From: Saccoglossus kowalevskii
Taxonomy: Eukaryota > Hemichordata > Enteropneusta > Harrimaniidae
Reading direction: 5' to 3'
DNA: 50,266 nt
NCBI RefSeq assembly: GCF_000003605.2
Contig: NW_003105104.1
Location: 95,064-145,329, forward strand
The stretch's first letter is position 1, and each line of letters begins with the position of its first letter. Shown here piece by piece: positions 19,504 through 39,517 of the stretch. The position numbers and the translations under genes were made by a program. The notes under the pieces are model-generated. The model had not been told where the DNA came from. It worked only from the letters and a program-made list of their open reading frames with translations, and made no database searches.

Positions 19504-20109
19504 GACTGGCAAAGTCGGGACTTCTTATTTGTTTTACAGAAGAATATAATTAATTGTCAATTTAGCCTTTTTAACATGATCGCGAAAACTAGCGTGACTG
19601 CGAAAGAAATCCCGACTGGATGCATCTGCAGGTGACCCCCTGCTTTGGAGTGAAAACCGGAGCGGAATCACTCCGGTGATTATGCTAATTAAAAGTTGCT
19701 GACTAGCATTGACAACGAATCAGAATGCAGCTGTATACGTCATATCTTATCTATGTTAATGTACGCGACCTTTCACTTCTGAGGTCCCGGCGATTTTGAA
19801 AGACTACTTATATACATTGGACATTTAAATCGACTGGTGATCAGTAAACATGGATGAAAGTATCGCATTTGCCCTTAGAAAGTTAAAGTATCCATCTCTA
19901 CGATCGAATCGAATCAACTTTGAAAGGTCATGTTGACTTCCACACACCCACTAATGAATATTCAATGACATCATGAATAATTAATAACAGTCAAATGGCC
20001 GCAGATGCGTCCAGTCGGGAATTCTTAAGCGGTCAGGTTAGTTTTCGCGATCACGCTAAAAGGACTAAAAGAACAATTAATTATTAAGTCCCGACTTTGC
20101 CAGTTTAAA
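19504..20109. mobile_element. hAT-like MITE with long terminal inverted repeats
   Basis: Left end ACTGGCAAAGTCGGGACTT at about 19505 is mirrored by AAGTCCCGACTTTGCCAGT at about 20086-20104. The inverted match continues imperfectly for about 120 bp. The element is bordered by CATCAGATA on both sides (19495-19503 and 20110-20118). Unit 2 carries one copy of that sequence at the empty site near 44670. An 8-9 bp duplication points to the hAT superfamily. No transposase frame is present. Confidence 0.85.
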
Positions 20110-20779
20110 CATCAGATACAAGTACCACTACAACTGCGGTTGTTCGACCGTCGCCAGGGTCGCAACCACGTTGCACCACATTCAGAGACAAAATATCTAG
20201 TCATTTTGCATTTGTAAGACATTAACGTAACCCGGTGTCGCGATCTATTTCAGGTACCGGAAGAATACGTAGAAAACGATATCCCGTGCGCCGGGCAATG
20301 ACCGAGCTGTCACAAATAACGCGCCACTGATACACGTAGATTATTCTAATTCACTGGCATGTCATTTACGCCACATAAAAGCAGACATTATATAGTGATT
20401 TTGAGAAACATTTTATTTCAAACCAAATATGTTTTTAAAAACGAAGGATATCCGTAGCCACAATAGTTTTGTTTCAGGTTCAGCTTCAGGTCACCTACAA
20501 TCACATACAATTAAATTTTGCTTCTTGAATACTTCTCTGTCCAGCTGTCAACAAACTGAATCACTTTGATTGGGGGATTCAAAATCAGTTCTATTAAGGT
20601 TCACATTGTTGCTAATGCTGATGTACGGACGGGACATGAAAACTTCTAGTGACAAAGTATATCAAAGACAAAATTGGATAAGAGCGAATTACGCTTGCCA
20701 ATTTCAGTAGGGGTTACGTAATACCCTTCCTTTATTGATGCTTTCCCAAAACAGGGAAAACGAGGAGGACCTCAACCGA

Positions 20780-21290
20780 AGTTTTTGTCATTTTTGGCAA
20801 AACTTCAAAATGGCGATGTCACGTGACTGATCCAAATTATTGCAACAGATGCAACATAGAAATAAATAATCGGATTATGGCGCCATGAAGTTACATGTCC
20901 CCTAACGTTTTAATTACCAAAAAAAATCTGAATGGCTATACCCTCAGAAAAGGCTAAAAATTACCACTTTCGGTTTAGCCAAGTAACATTCTGAATGTTA
21001 CGTCCGTAGTCTCCAATATGCATAAAACGTTTCAAAATGCTATGGGCAACAGTGTTCAAGTTCTGGGTGGAAGTAGAAGAAAAAATTGATCAAATGTGGT
21101 CCAAACGGACTTAAACCCTAAAAGCCGATTTTTTCATGCGGTTTTCAATTCTGCTAAAATGCTATTTTCTTATTTTTGAACAGACTGGCTAAGATCAACT
21201 TGAAAGAATCATGGATTCAAGTAATTAATTATAAAACATCTGAACAATATTCTACGACGGTTTTATGCTGAGATGTGAAGTCAAGCATGC
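20780..21290. other. Unit-1-specific insertion, type unknown
   Basis: Flanking sequence is continuous in unit 2 (about 45250-45320), but this segment is missing there. No inverted repeat or coding motif was seen. Confidence 0.5.
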
Positions 21291-21810
21291 GAGAAGTACA
21301 GGAGATCGAGAATGAGTGCAGTGCCATCGATACATCAACTCACAATCATATAATCTTTATCAAAATGTTATGCAAGGCCATGTGTTCAGCACTGCCAACA
21401 ACTTAAGTTCGAGGGACCCAATAATTTTAACCTAAAATAGCAATCTGCCTGGGAGATTTGGAGAAGTGATCGCATTAGTTTGATTCAACCTTTTAGTTTG
21501 TACACATGGTCGGGAAGGAATGCGAATTCCTTAATGGGGACAACTAAACTAGGGAGACAATGAAAGGAATCTCGAAAGCTGCAGATTCGTTATGAGTGTA
21601 CACCAACCACTGTATGAGAGCGACGGCGTGCTAGTCTTAGTCCTAGATTCGGCCGCAGTTGAGAAAAGGCATAACGTGCGTGTCCTGTTACAAAAAAGTA
21701 GGCGAGCATCCAATCTCACACCAACAAACTCACCTCATAACACCGGCAACACTTGTCAGACATACTATCACAGATCATTGGCTATATTAACCTTGATAGT
21801 CACATACTCG

Positions 21811-22480
21811 ATGGAGGAAATCATGTGGAGGAAATCATGTGGAGGAAATCTTTCTTGTATTAATTCGACGTGCAATGGTAAGGCTTCGGATAATGACGGA
21901 GGAATTTTGATTGAATTCTCTAAATAGGTTACAGAAATGATGTCTTTTTTTTTTAATCTACTCAATTCAGGTCACCCAGAGCATTGGGCAAGTGGTTTAT
22001 GTACCTCAATTCACAAACAATGTTCAAGCGATACACCACAAACTTCTTGTCTTTGGTAAATTGTTTGTGTCCATAGTTTGCAAACGTCTTCAAAGATGTT
22101 TTTAACTATATTATAGAGGCACTGACTGGTTTCGAAAAGAAATATCGAACAATCAATACTATTTTTGTTTTTTAAGCATAATTATCAAGTATTTATCCTA
22201 CCCACGGGTCCATTTATATTGTGCGTTAATTGATTGTGAAAAAGCTTTTGAAAGGGTACATTATTATATTCTTATATACAAACTAGCTTAAAGGTCGGTG
22301 TGCATGGCCAAGTTATTGAAATTCTTAAGGACATTTCAGCTCTGTTAAAGCAAGCGTCAAAACGACTCTGGTTATGATTAGATTTTTGTCCTGCGATCTG
22401 GATTTGCAACAAGGATCCCTAATTTCTCCATTATTGTTCCGTTTTCATGTTAGTGATTTGCTTTAGTGATGTAATGTTTT
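21811..22480 (+). pseudogene. Decayed LINE reverse transcriptase fragment, unit 1
   Basis: Read across frames, the plus strand shows several reverse transcriptase landmarks in order. These are NGKASDNDGGILIEF (21870-21920), a HPEHWASGLCTSIHK segment (about 21973-22017), CALIDCEKAFERVH with the first catalytic Asp (about 22220-22262), VGVHGQVIEILKDI, and a QQGSLISPLLF-like block (about 22408-22441). This order fits the CR1/Jockey group of LINEs. Frameshifts and stops occur throughout. The same remnant is in unit 2, so the insertion came before the duplication. A 14-bp motif (ATGTGGAGGAAATC or near) is repeated three times at 21811-21850 here but occurs once in unit 2. Confidence 0.8.
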
Positions 22481-23169
22481 TCTAAGCTTCACGTTGGGTG
22501 ACTGCGTTGGACAATTTAGCTTCGATTTATTTCAACAATTGCTTCAACTGGTGAATTCCTTGACGCGAGCGGTATTCACAAATACGAACCACGAACAAGA
22601 TAGTGCCATGGGATCTTTTTATCTGGGATCATCGTTGTAAACCATTTAAGGCAACAATTAACATTTTATTTAACGTATATGCGTGAACATTCCATATTAA
22701 TCTCCATTACACCTTGGAGACATTCATAACACAGACATCACGTCATCACATATATACAGATACTATTATAGTATTTGTATAGCCTTCTTAAATAGTCGCA
22801 CTAAACCGTAAATAATATAGTAAATATAGTGTGTTGACACTGACGTGAATAAATTAACACGCTGACGCAAAAGTTATCACTGATATTTGTAACTATTGCA
22901 GCCATCACTGCCTTCATATCGAACACCACCAGCGCCAACAACAACTAACAAATATAATATAGACAAATATCAAATAACTGTGGATGTGCCTTCTTATTCT
23001 GTATTTACATTGCATTTTATTTTGTATTGTATTTGTTTGCGATTTTGAATAATCGTGAGCCGTTTCCTATTTACCGCAACAAGTACACATAACACTTTTT
23101 GATCGGCATTTTCAAAACCGATCACAACTAATACATATAATGCGTGCATTGGAATTCCATTCAATAGTA

Positions 23170-23470
23170 TTCTCGGGCAGACATCCGGGCATTTTCACCG
23201 CATGGCAACCATCACGGTGAAAACAAAGGCCGAAAACTCTCAGAAAACGGTACTTAACAAGATTACCCCCGCGTAACGCATATAAATTTGATTGTTCAGG
23301 ATTACTTCAAAGTTGAGTTCCTGTTGTTTTCTCGAATTTTCACCAGCTCTTCGCTCGGCGTTCCGCGTTCCTCAGCAGCGCGCGCAGAGCCCGTAGAAAT
23401 ACGTGGTACAGTGGTGCGCGTCTTAGCAACGTGGAACATCTTGTGACGTAGCTCCGCCCCCGAGGATGTA
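23170..23470. other. Unit-1-specific GC-richer insertion of about 300 bp
   Basis: Interrupts sequence that is continuous in unit 2 (near 47075). It is notably richer in G, C and CpG than its surroundings (for example CAGCAGCGCGCGCAGAGC). It could be a SINE, but no internal RNA polymerase III boxes or tail were convincingly seen. Confidence 0.45.
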
Positions 23471-24189
23471 AAGAGTGGTATGTTGACTGATATTTATTCA
23501 GGCCGAGGCGATAGTGCGAATCTGCAAAATGGTTTAGTTGGATTGCTTGACAATGTGGCCTGTCACAGGTTAATACAATTTCGCACTGAACCTCACGTGT
23601 ATTTCTTGGTAGTGGCGTTTTTTATGTCATCGATACGATGTCGTCCTCTTAATGTTGACGGATGGTCTTTTAAGAATGGACTTTTTTGGTACATGTGTAA
23701 CAAAGTGTTGTGTACTGTCGGTACCCCGACTGAAACACTTGTACAACCCTTGCTTGCGAGCGAGAGTGCCTAAGAATAACTATGACGTCATTGTCTGGAC
23801 GTACTTTTTCGTGTATTGCATTTTACTATAGACAGTATCGTTTCTCTGCTTGTAATACTCATTTTTTAATATCTTTCACATTTGATTGTGTTTTATTTGA
23901 AATCTGTCAGCTGTGCTTTGGGAGAGGCTTTGCCTTTCCCGTGTGACGGCTAACGTTATTGAGTAGTGCAGAGAAGGAAAGTGGGACAGGCTCGAGATTG
24001 TTGCATGGCTCTGAACGATGCTTGGGAAGTTGTGGTGAAATTGCTTTGAATCGCCAGCCGCTGACAGAACAGTTCTAATACGTGCCGGTAAAGACACGGG
24101 GACTGCTTTCAGAGAATTTTGGGTCTTTGATGGTGATGAACTGACTGCGATAGCCACGAATTTCCAGTTGAGGTGAGCGTTTTGAATTT

Positions 24190-24463
24190 GAAACCCATGA
24201 GGTCTATGCCACTTTAAAATCCCCTTTCGATCGATCATTCAACAAAAACTTCTACAATTTATAACACACATAATGCAAAGTACATATATTCATTCACAAT
24301 TCAGATTAAGAATGCAAAATGTTATTGTTCGGGTGTATTAGAAGACTGAAATTAGTTTTCTGTCACTATTAAAATGAGAACGTTTTATGTTTGAACTTAT
24401 CACCATGGCTGAGGACAAGCAGAGACACATAGCGAATTTCACATTTTGCTTTGTTTTTGCAGT
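24190..24463 (+). repeat. Dispersed repeat, copy 1 of 3
   Basis: From GTCTATGCCACTTTAAAATC to CATTTTGCTTTGTTTTTGCA. Closely matches 26068-26267 and, more distantly, 47545-47793. Lies in a 2-kb stretch (about 23700-25700) missing from unit 2. Confidence 0.8.
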
Positions 24464-25704
24464 ACTACCATGCGTGACGTCATTCGACCTCGTTTACGAT
24501 GTAAACAATATGGCAGCGCCCATGTAACGCGCCTGTCACCCTGATAATATCGTTCGATCGTGAATATTGCATTGAAAACATTGTGTACTGATACACGACG
24601 CAATCTGCATACTGATTCGCTGTATGTGAAAAGTTTCCTGCATGTAAACAGTGATCGTGACATTCATCTTGTTTTGATTGACCGGTAATAGACCAGTACA
24701 CTGTAGCTGTGACCACAGTCACTTGTGGCTGAAATCAATAAATACTATTTTTTTTTAAAGTCACCCGCTATAACGCATATAAATAAACAAGTTATGAAAC
24801 ATGGTACCTAGCGAAATCGACACCATGTCGGTTTAATAACACACATAGATTTCTTACCTTAAAATGCGAAACCAAAAGTTCAGAGGGGATCGGGTGTTAC
24901 GTTAATAACCATTGTTCATAATCGCTAATTTGGTTTTTTATTCAAAACTGCACAAATCCCGCGTTTTCTGATGATATCCTACGATTTCATGAACGAAAAT
25001 GGCCTGTGACTGTGGCTGTGACCGACCAAGGACAATCAGTTCTTGCATCGCCTGTTGTGAACACGCACGTCGTGGACAGTTATTGACAGTGTATTGTTGG
25101 TTTGATATCATGTTTAGCTGTGTTATGATATAAACAGCATTTACTGAGAAATAGTTATTGCCAGTTATAGATATTATTGCTAGTTAAGAAAAATATCAAA
25201 GGAGAGTATACCTGCAGTATATTTGTTAAAGCGTGGTTGGAGGTTGCTTTGATTTATCTCCTGACTGTGTTGCCATGGTAACAGACCGCATATTTGAAGT
25301 TTAATTTGCATTGTTTGTCGTACCACCGGTAGTAGGGTTGTTTTGGTACACCCTCAGCTTTAGTTGCATATACATTTTTCAATTAGTAATAAATACCTTC
25401 ATTGGGGCCATATCCCAACAAACGTTTTGTATGCGACGGTCACCTGGGTAACTCAGGTCAAGTGTGTGACCCTTTAAGTGCTCCCTCTAGTGTTATAATT
25501 CGAGTAAAGCATAAAGTGTATTTTGACTAATCTGTCATTCGTTATTAAACCTGTTGATTGATACATGCCACTTGTTTTCACTGTGTTGTATGCCTTGCAT
25601 GGTACCGAAGTCATCTGCGACGGTATACCTGTTAGCCCTAGGATTATTATTTCATTCTCGTCCCATTTATAGTCCCTTTTAGCCGGTACAGGGAAGTAAG
25701 AAGT
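24464..25704. other. Non-coding remainder of the unit-1-specific segment
   Basis: No recognisable coding or structural feature. The short open frames lack similarity and are not shared with another copy. Confidence 0.5.
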
Positions 25705-26067
25705 GTACACATGTTAATCAAAATGAACGTTTTATAGAATCTATAAGATTATCTAATTAATCTATGAAAAAAGAACACAAATGGGACATGCTTAAAGACA
25801 ATGTCCAGCACTTTAATACCACGAACAAACAAACATGTCACACACATTGAGCTCCATGCAACACACATCCCTCCAAAATAACATAATGAACCAATCAACA
25901 CCGCTATGTACACATGCAGTAGTGGGGAAATATATTCACGTGTATTCTACATTAGCAAATATTCGCACTATATCGTTCCTAATACAGAAAATAGCTAAAA
26001 AAAATAAAATGAAGCCCAGCATTATTGATATTCTCTATTTAACTGTTTACAAACTCCAAAATGCCGA

Positions 26068-26267
26068 GTGTCTATGCCACTTTAAAATCCCCTTTTCGAT
26101 CCATCATTCAATATAAACTTCTACAGTTTATAACACACATAATGCAAAGTACATATATTAAAATATATATATTAAAATGAGAACGTTTTATGTTTGAACT
26201 TATCACCATGGCTGGGGACAAGCAGAGGCACATAGCGAATTTCACATTTTGCTTTGTTTTTGCAGTA
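26068..26267 (+). repeat. Dispersed repeat, copy 2 of 3
   Basis: Matches 24190-24463 but lacks about 75 bases in the middle, replaced by an AT-rich ATATATTAAAATATATATATT stretch. This is the copy in the colinear position relative to 47545-47793. Confidence 0.8.
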
Positions 26268-26310
26268 ACTAGCTGTTTTATGTGATATTGTCGCCTACTA
26301 CATATCCATA

Positions 26311-28804
26311 ATTGTACAATTGTTTGTTTCTTCAGTCATGGAGATGTTTGAGTAACTATAAATCAAATCACTTGGTAGAACTTCCTTATGTTGTACCACA
26401 GTCGGAAAAAAACTCCTAGTAAGCACTACTAAGGAATTTGTAACTTTGACTGGGTTAGATTACGCTAATCTGCTTTGTATTTCATTACTTCAAAAAATTG
26501 TCGTGTCTATGTAAAATGCTATGCATTGAATAATTCATGAGCGAATATCAAAACGTACGATACTTCGTTTGTATTTATGTAAAGTAACGTATGTTCAGCT
26601 CTGTGCCTTTTTCGTGGTACAAGTCTGCAACCCCTAATAACAAACTGGGACAATCATTGACGTTTATAGTGAATGGAAACATGTATGCTGCTTTCGAGTT
26701 AAAGTATAGCTTCTGTCCCTTATATTCAACAGTTCAGATATATTGGATACGTTAATCACAGCTATTGTACACTGAATTACGCATAGGTAATATAGTGTGC
26801 TGTACATGTACCCGAACACTTACAAACATTTATATAAATATATATAAAACCCGATCACACATAAAAAGATGGGGAGTTGCCGCCACTACATGCGATGGCG
26901 AGACGACAACAGATAACGTACTCTGACCTCAGTGATATGTCAATATACACAGTGACATTTTATCGATTTGGCCGGTTCAGGCATACCAACATGTGCATAT
27001 GCCAAGTTTCATGCTTCTGGTTATCAAAAGTCAGCAAAAGTATTATACCTATATTAATTAATATATATATATTAATTAAATTTTCTCTGAGACAAATGAA
27101 AACTAATTTTAAATACATTTGTTGCCAGATACAGGGAATAAGCTCTTAAATATCCTATTCTAGTGACACGCCCTTTCCTGGTTAGTTTTTGAAAATTAAT
27201 CACAAATATTTTAGCATGCCAAATTAGACACATCAGTCTGTATCAACATTAGTACAACATTGACAATAATTAATCGGTAATGTTAGGACCAGACATGGGC
27301 CACGTAATAATAAACATGAATACAAATGCTCTACATATAGAGAAAGACACACATGTCCCCCTTTCGAAATCAAACCTTAAACTAATGTTACAATCACATT
27401 ATAGTTACGTCAATTGCCAGTCGAATAATATAAAGGAATCCGAATTGTCATAATGAGTTCAAGATCTATTATTGGTGAAGATGGTGAATGTTGTTTGTGT
27501 ACGGTTTTTGGCAACATAACCTTTTTTCTGATTGCTGAAGTACGTAAAATAAGTGATTGCGAGCGTGCATTCTGGCTAAAATCTACTCGTGTTGTTAGAA
27601 GGTCAATGTACTAGGTTATTTTTATAGTCGGGCGGCTGTTTTCTGATATAGTATACCTTTAATAATTCCATGTCCCTCTCCTCTAACTATTTCAGAAATT
27701 AATGTAAGGGAAACACACTAATCTAAACAACTTTTTGTAGATACCTTTCGTACCATGAAACGACCTAGTCGCCTGAAACTCTCAGCGAAGATTGTCGAAA
27801 ATACGAAAGATCAACCAGATTGATATGCGTACTAGTTGATGCAGCAGAGATAAGCAAATGCAACATGAAATATCCAATACAAATATTGGAAACTGCGAGG
27901 ACAAATATCTTGCCAAAGAGGTACGTGATACTTGTATACTGTTCTCAGACCGAATTATTGCTGGAATTCCGGATTCCAGTGAAAAGGGTTTGCCTTTATA
28001 TCGTGATCACCCAGGCAACTTTCAACTGTAAAATTGTGTTGATCAATTGATCATCAAAAACGACACAATGTTCTTTATTTCAGTTGGAATAATCATAAAC
28101 GATGAAATGAAATCTTTAATCAACGAATGCCAATATGGAGACAAGACGTTCTGAACTTTATCAACTTGTGATTCTATGCATGTTGTCTGGGTGAAACAGT
28201 TACAACCACACTAAACGGAGAACTATGTGTAAATATATCTTCAGTGAATATATGATTGATCTGATTTTGTATGTAATTTACATAACAAATGTCATGCTAA
28301 TCTCAATGGAACAATACCCATTTAATTATGATATATTGACATTTCACATAATTGTTGTAATAATTCATCTGGTCAATTTGACCGTGCACTTTCCTACAAC
28401 ACCGGCATTCACATAGAAAGTTACATTTAACCCACAACAAACTGTATATGGATTACTATAATTTCAAGACAACTTATATATTTAATAGCTGAATATCTAG
28501 ATGAAAAAAGTCCATGTTCCTGAAACTCGTTCATTGGGGCACACAAACAAACATTTGCCAAACATTCTAGTTACCTCTAGCGAGCGTCTCATACACGCCC
28601 CGAAAGCACTAGCCATTTCGTAGTTATATAGATGGACCAGTTTGGTGTTCTGATATCGCGTAGTATCAGACACTCCAATTGACGTCACCAATTGTCATTG
28701 GTTGGTATCCAATCACATATGTGACTTGCAGTACATCTCACTGCTGTGTCATTGATTTCGCGAAACCCCCGCAGATAGATAGATAAATGAATAAATAAAA
28801 ATAT

Positions 28805-28839
<35 letters not shown>

Positions 28840-28904
28840 TTTCGCAGCTTTTATCATTGATTGTCGAAGATATATAATAATACAACTGTATTTTAACACA
28901 TTTG
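26311..28904. other. Spacer between the two duplicated units, no gene recognised
   Basis: Unshared sequence. It includes a palindromic stretch at 27055-27080 (ATTAATTAATATATATATAT and its mirror) and the tetranucleotide repeat at 28798-28842. Open frames are all below about 90 codons with no motif. Confidence 0.6.
28798..28842. repeat. TTTA tetranucleotide microsatellite
   Basis: About eleven uninterrupted TTTA/ATTT units, lying about 65-100 bp before the start of unit 2. Preceded by ATAAATGAATAAATAAA, a degenerate inverted complement of the same repeat. Confidence 0.95.
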
Positions 28905-29675
28905 AAGCGAACATTGGTTTTAAACGTTCGACATGTATTGCAAAGTCTCTCGTAAACATAACTGGTTAACAGCGGGGTTGGTGTGATATTTGTGATAATG
29001 CACTCTAATCGACAGAGACACATTCCGATAAAAAAAAACACTAAGATACATCACAAAAAGAGGTAAATGAAATCTCTAAATAGACAGATAAACTAGATAT
29101 ACACGTGTCGTCATTCATAAAAGGTAGAATAGGAGTGAGATTTTAATGACAGTTAATAGGGAATCTGAAATTATAGTACTAATTAGCTCACAGCGCATGA
29201 GGATTTTGAATTGTGACAATCTTTTGAATCTTATATAAGGTATTTCAGATTCTCAGTTGAATTTGATTCTTTATATTTGAAAACTAAAAGGAACATATAT
29301 ACTTTTTTTTACTGAAATAGCAATGAAGTGAGAATCTGCAATAGAACATGTGTTGACAACCGGATATTGAAACGAGATTCCTCACCAATAAATCAGCTTT
29401 CCTGACAATCACAATTGTAATGTACACTCTCTTCGCACGATGCCATACCATAAAAACAACATATTATTATTATTATTAATCCTTGATTTCAGGCCAAAAA
29501 AGTCCCATATTAAATACATAACAAACACGAACACTAATAAATACAACGTCTAAGATTAGTCCAAAATTTGGATAAGAAAAAAATATATAACATACAAACT
29601 GGCGGCAAATAATATTAATATTCAGCTGATACGAACACACAATTTTGTTTGATCTGTTAGGCAACATAGATATTG

Positions 29676-29681
29676 TTTATT
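29676..29681 (-). promoter_or_regulatory. Candidate polyadenylation signal of protease copy B
   Basis: AATAAA on the minus strand about 100 bases past the stop codon, at the position equivalent to 3367-3372 in copy A. Confidence 0.4.
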
Positions 29682-29782
29682 GACGTAGCAAAGTTTTCAC
29701 ACGTATGAGTTAAATGTTATAAACTAAAAATGTATTACCAGTCTGAATGATGTCAATAACAAGCGAAGAGTTATAGTCAAAC

Positions 29783-36313
<6,531 letters not shown>

Positions 36314-36380
36314 CTTGAATACTGCAATGTACACACGATGACAGTCGACTATTGTTTGTGAAACTGGATTACATTAGATG

Positions 36381-36386
36381 TTATAT
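36381..36386 (-). promoter_or_regulatory. Shortened TATA-like element of protease copy B
   Basis: At the position of TATAAATA in copy A, copy B reads ATATAACATC because a few bases are deleted. A weak TATA-like core remains, 70 bases upstream of the ATG. Confidence 0.45.
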
Positions 36387-38200
36387 GTTAATTTCATCGG
36401 GTAGATCAAGGAAAAGTTGCGGTGTAACAAACAATATATACCATATTTACCATTGCCATCAAAGAGATACGGTCATTTGAATAGCAAATGTTCTTAATCC
36501 GATTCCCTGATTGATGCCAGTATTTATTTTTTTAGTCTGGTTGAAATGGCACAGAGCGATTAAAATTAACATTCCCAACACACATTGTTTACCGTATGCT
36601 TATCAGTAGAACTATACTAATGCGATTAGACAGGTATTGCTGCGACTTTGGTATATATCTAGACCTTATGTTCATACCTAGGACAGTTTTTTTGTTATAT
36701 TAGTAATCAAATTTAATGCAATACAATTATTGTTTTGTTATCTTCAAGCTAATTTTTCTTGCTAATTTGTTTAAAAACTGTAATTAGTGATCATCTCGAA
36801 GTGTTAATCCAGGTTTTAATGTCACGCTAAGGCGATGTACATCGTAGAATTAGTTACAATGCAGCTGTGGAGGGGGGGGGGGCTAAAAGTATTACAGTCG
36901 ATGTGTCTTCGATTTTCATTGGAGAGTTGTAATACCCTTTCAGCCGAATGTCAATGTTTTTTATGACTTTGTATTCAATCAGTGTTATATTTAAATTAAT
37001 TGTAAAATGCAAAATATGTTACTGTGTATGGTCTCACTACACATCACCCCTGATGAAAATGGTTGTTTCCAGAAGCCCCGGATGTTGGAATGGAAAATGC
37101 CATCGTCAAAAGAAACAGCAATAAAAACGTTTCATGGGTTGTTCAATGAAACAATGTTCGAAGAAAAATTGATGGGCGATATCAGTCAATTTATTTACTG
37201 CCTGCTGTACAAACAAACATCTGAAATTACATAATGAATTGAAATTTAACATGACGTTATTTTTTGGAATGGTGGATATGGTATCACTCACTCATGCCCA
37301 AATGCCAACTTGGCATGTTTGGCAGCAACATGGATTTGCCACTCCTATCTGTACGCAGTTCTGGAACAGCCTTAGTTTGGTCTTGGTGCTGCACTGGGAT
37401 AACTTCTACACATTGTTCAGCATTAAGCATTCAGAACACGATATACATTTGTATATAACATATGGCGTTGAATGACCATATATTCCAATTTCTTTGACGA
37501 AACTCGTATGTGATTCGATATCATAGATCACTTTATATAGTACCTATCTTCTACATACTCTCGCTCGCTTCCGGTTTTTGATCGTTACTTTTTGCTAGCC
37601 ATTTGAACCACTTATTGAAATCGGCCGAATAATTTTCTTTTATTTCCGATCTACCCCTTTTGTAACAGTGTCACTGAGGCTTGTCTAAATTGCGTTCAAA
37701 ATTCAGAACTCTAACAATGTGATCTTTCTCTCTTTGCTGCTTTATCACTAGTTTTGGGAGGCATGTTGAACGTATGACGATGATGAAGTTCAAAGTGACA
37801 GTCATTGGCGTTGATTCACTATTTATAGCGAACAATATGCTAATGAGGGATTCTAAACCAAGCGCGCCAAACCAAACGAACGCAAGAAAAAACGCATTTT
37901 TTTTAGTTTTTTTATAATTTAAAGTGTTCATTGCCATTGTTGAGGCGCTGACTGAATGCTATTCATCTCGATCCTCCATTCTGATTGGAAGTATATATTT
38001 GCAATCGGAATCCGGGTTTACATTAATTTTTAGTTGCAGCTTTCAGATTCCCAGAAACGTTTAACGGTCTGTTATAAGTTCAAATGCGTTCTGTTTTATG
38101 GATACAACAGTGAAGTGACATAGATGCCATCTGAGGTCTGTCCCTTTTGTATTATTGTATTTAACCACAATCTCATTATGTCATATCTGTGAATCAACAT
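36387..38200. other. Upstream region of protease copy B, shared non-coding
   Basis: Matches 11143-11736, 12384-12560 and 14930-15290 once the unit 1 insertions are removed. Contains an 11-12 base G run at about 36872-36882. No gene recognised. Confidence 0.6.
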
Positions 38201-39517
38201 TTGATACTTTTAACTAACTTAAAAGTCCCAAACAATTCCAAACATTAATAAAATGAGCTCACAAAATGTGTATTTAAAAAGTATCAAACATAACGAATGT
38301 GTTTTTACCTTTTCACCACCAGACTTTCTTGCTCAAATTTGTCCGCACTTCTTCCATATTTTTTTCTGAAAACGAACCCTAATTTTTGAGCCAACAGACA
38401 AAATTTAAACCAAGTTTTGACTTATCAAATGTAGCTATTTTTGTCCGCGTTTTCTGTAGGACAGTGCAGACTTTAAACAGGTTTGTGATGAAAAAATGGA
38501 AACTTGTGGTGAAATGATTAAACCTACTTTAAACGCCATGTCACAATCCATCAACTACTGGGATAAATGATTTATAAACATATTTCAAATACATCAAATT
38601 TCCAAGACTTGATTAGATAAATTTAAAACGTAAATAAAATATCTTTCAAAGACATTAATTAAAATCGTGCAGTGTGCTTGCTCAGTGTGGGAAATGTCAC
38701 CAACCAACAAACATGGGATAGATCCCACAATACATACATTCCACACTTGAATATGTGTGCCCTTGACAAAAATTGTAATTAGAAATTTCAAAATTGTAAT
38801 TTCAAACACATAAATTTAAAATTTAAGTAGAAATCTTATTTCCGTGTCGTAATTGATTAATGTTCTAAACATATTTAAATACCCCAATATGATTGTTATA
38901 TCGTCGCTTTTTTTAATTTTCGAAGCTGCATGACATTATCCTGGGGCCTAATGTAATTGTGTTTCCTAGACATTCGAACGCCGAAATGCGAACCATTTCA
39001 CGCGAGGGACTTTAGTCCCAAGAGACTGTCCCCGTCTGCAGGTTTCTAGTTGATATGAATTCATAGTTGATGCTGACGTCACGAAATAAATTATATTAAC
39101 ATAATGTATCCAAATTATTCTAAATGACCCCCTGAATGCGTTGGTTGTTCACGTTATAAACACAATGAATACAGTCACTCCAACCAAAATAGAAAAGAAA
39201 ACTATTAAATCGCCTAGAACCAAGGAAACAACGTGTATTGTTTCTGGCAGTCAAACAGATCAACAGAACTACGACATGCGCAGAAATCGAATTTGTTGTG
39301 GCAGAGACGATCGATCTACATCTTGTCAGTTTGTATGCGTGCAGAAAATGTGCACTGAGAGGGTCGACTCTGCATAAAAACATGGATGAGTTCAAGAATA
39401 CATTTTAACAAACTAAACGAAAGTTATTGGAAAGGTCGCAGGCATTTTCCTCTAGGAGAATTGCAACTGAAAGTGAGGGATCCCTGAGTTCATTTTGACA
39501 AGACGAATGTCAACACG
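38201..39517. other. Unit-2-specific insertion, left part, no gene recognised
   Basis: This and the following sequence up to about 40590 are absent from unit 1. No terminal repeats were found for the block as a whole. Confidence 0.5.

Noticed and set aside
21592-21927. Plus-strand open frame of 111 codons as a gene
   Set aside because: Only its end resembles protein (LINE reverse transcriptase), and the frame is not kept in the unit 2 counterpart.
23876-24238. Minus-strand open frame of 120 codons
   Set aside because: Ser/His/Gln-rich without motif, absent from unit 2, partly inside a dispersed repeat; no splice or promoter context.
27055-27080. AT-rich palindrome as a regulatory site or origin
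   Set aside because: Simple ATTAATTA/TATA sequence, expected by chance in such AT-rich DNA.
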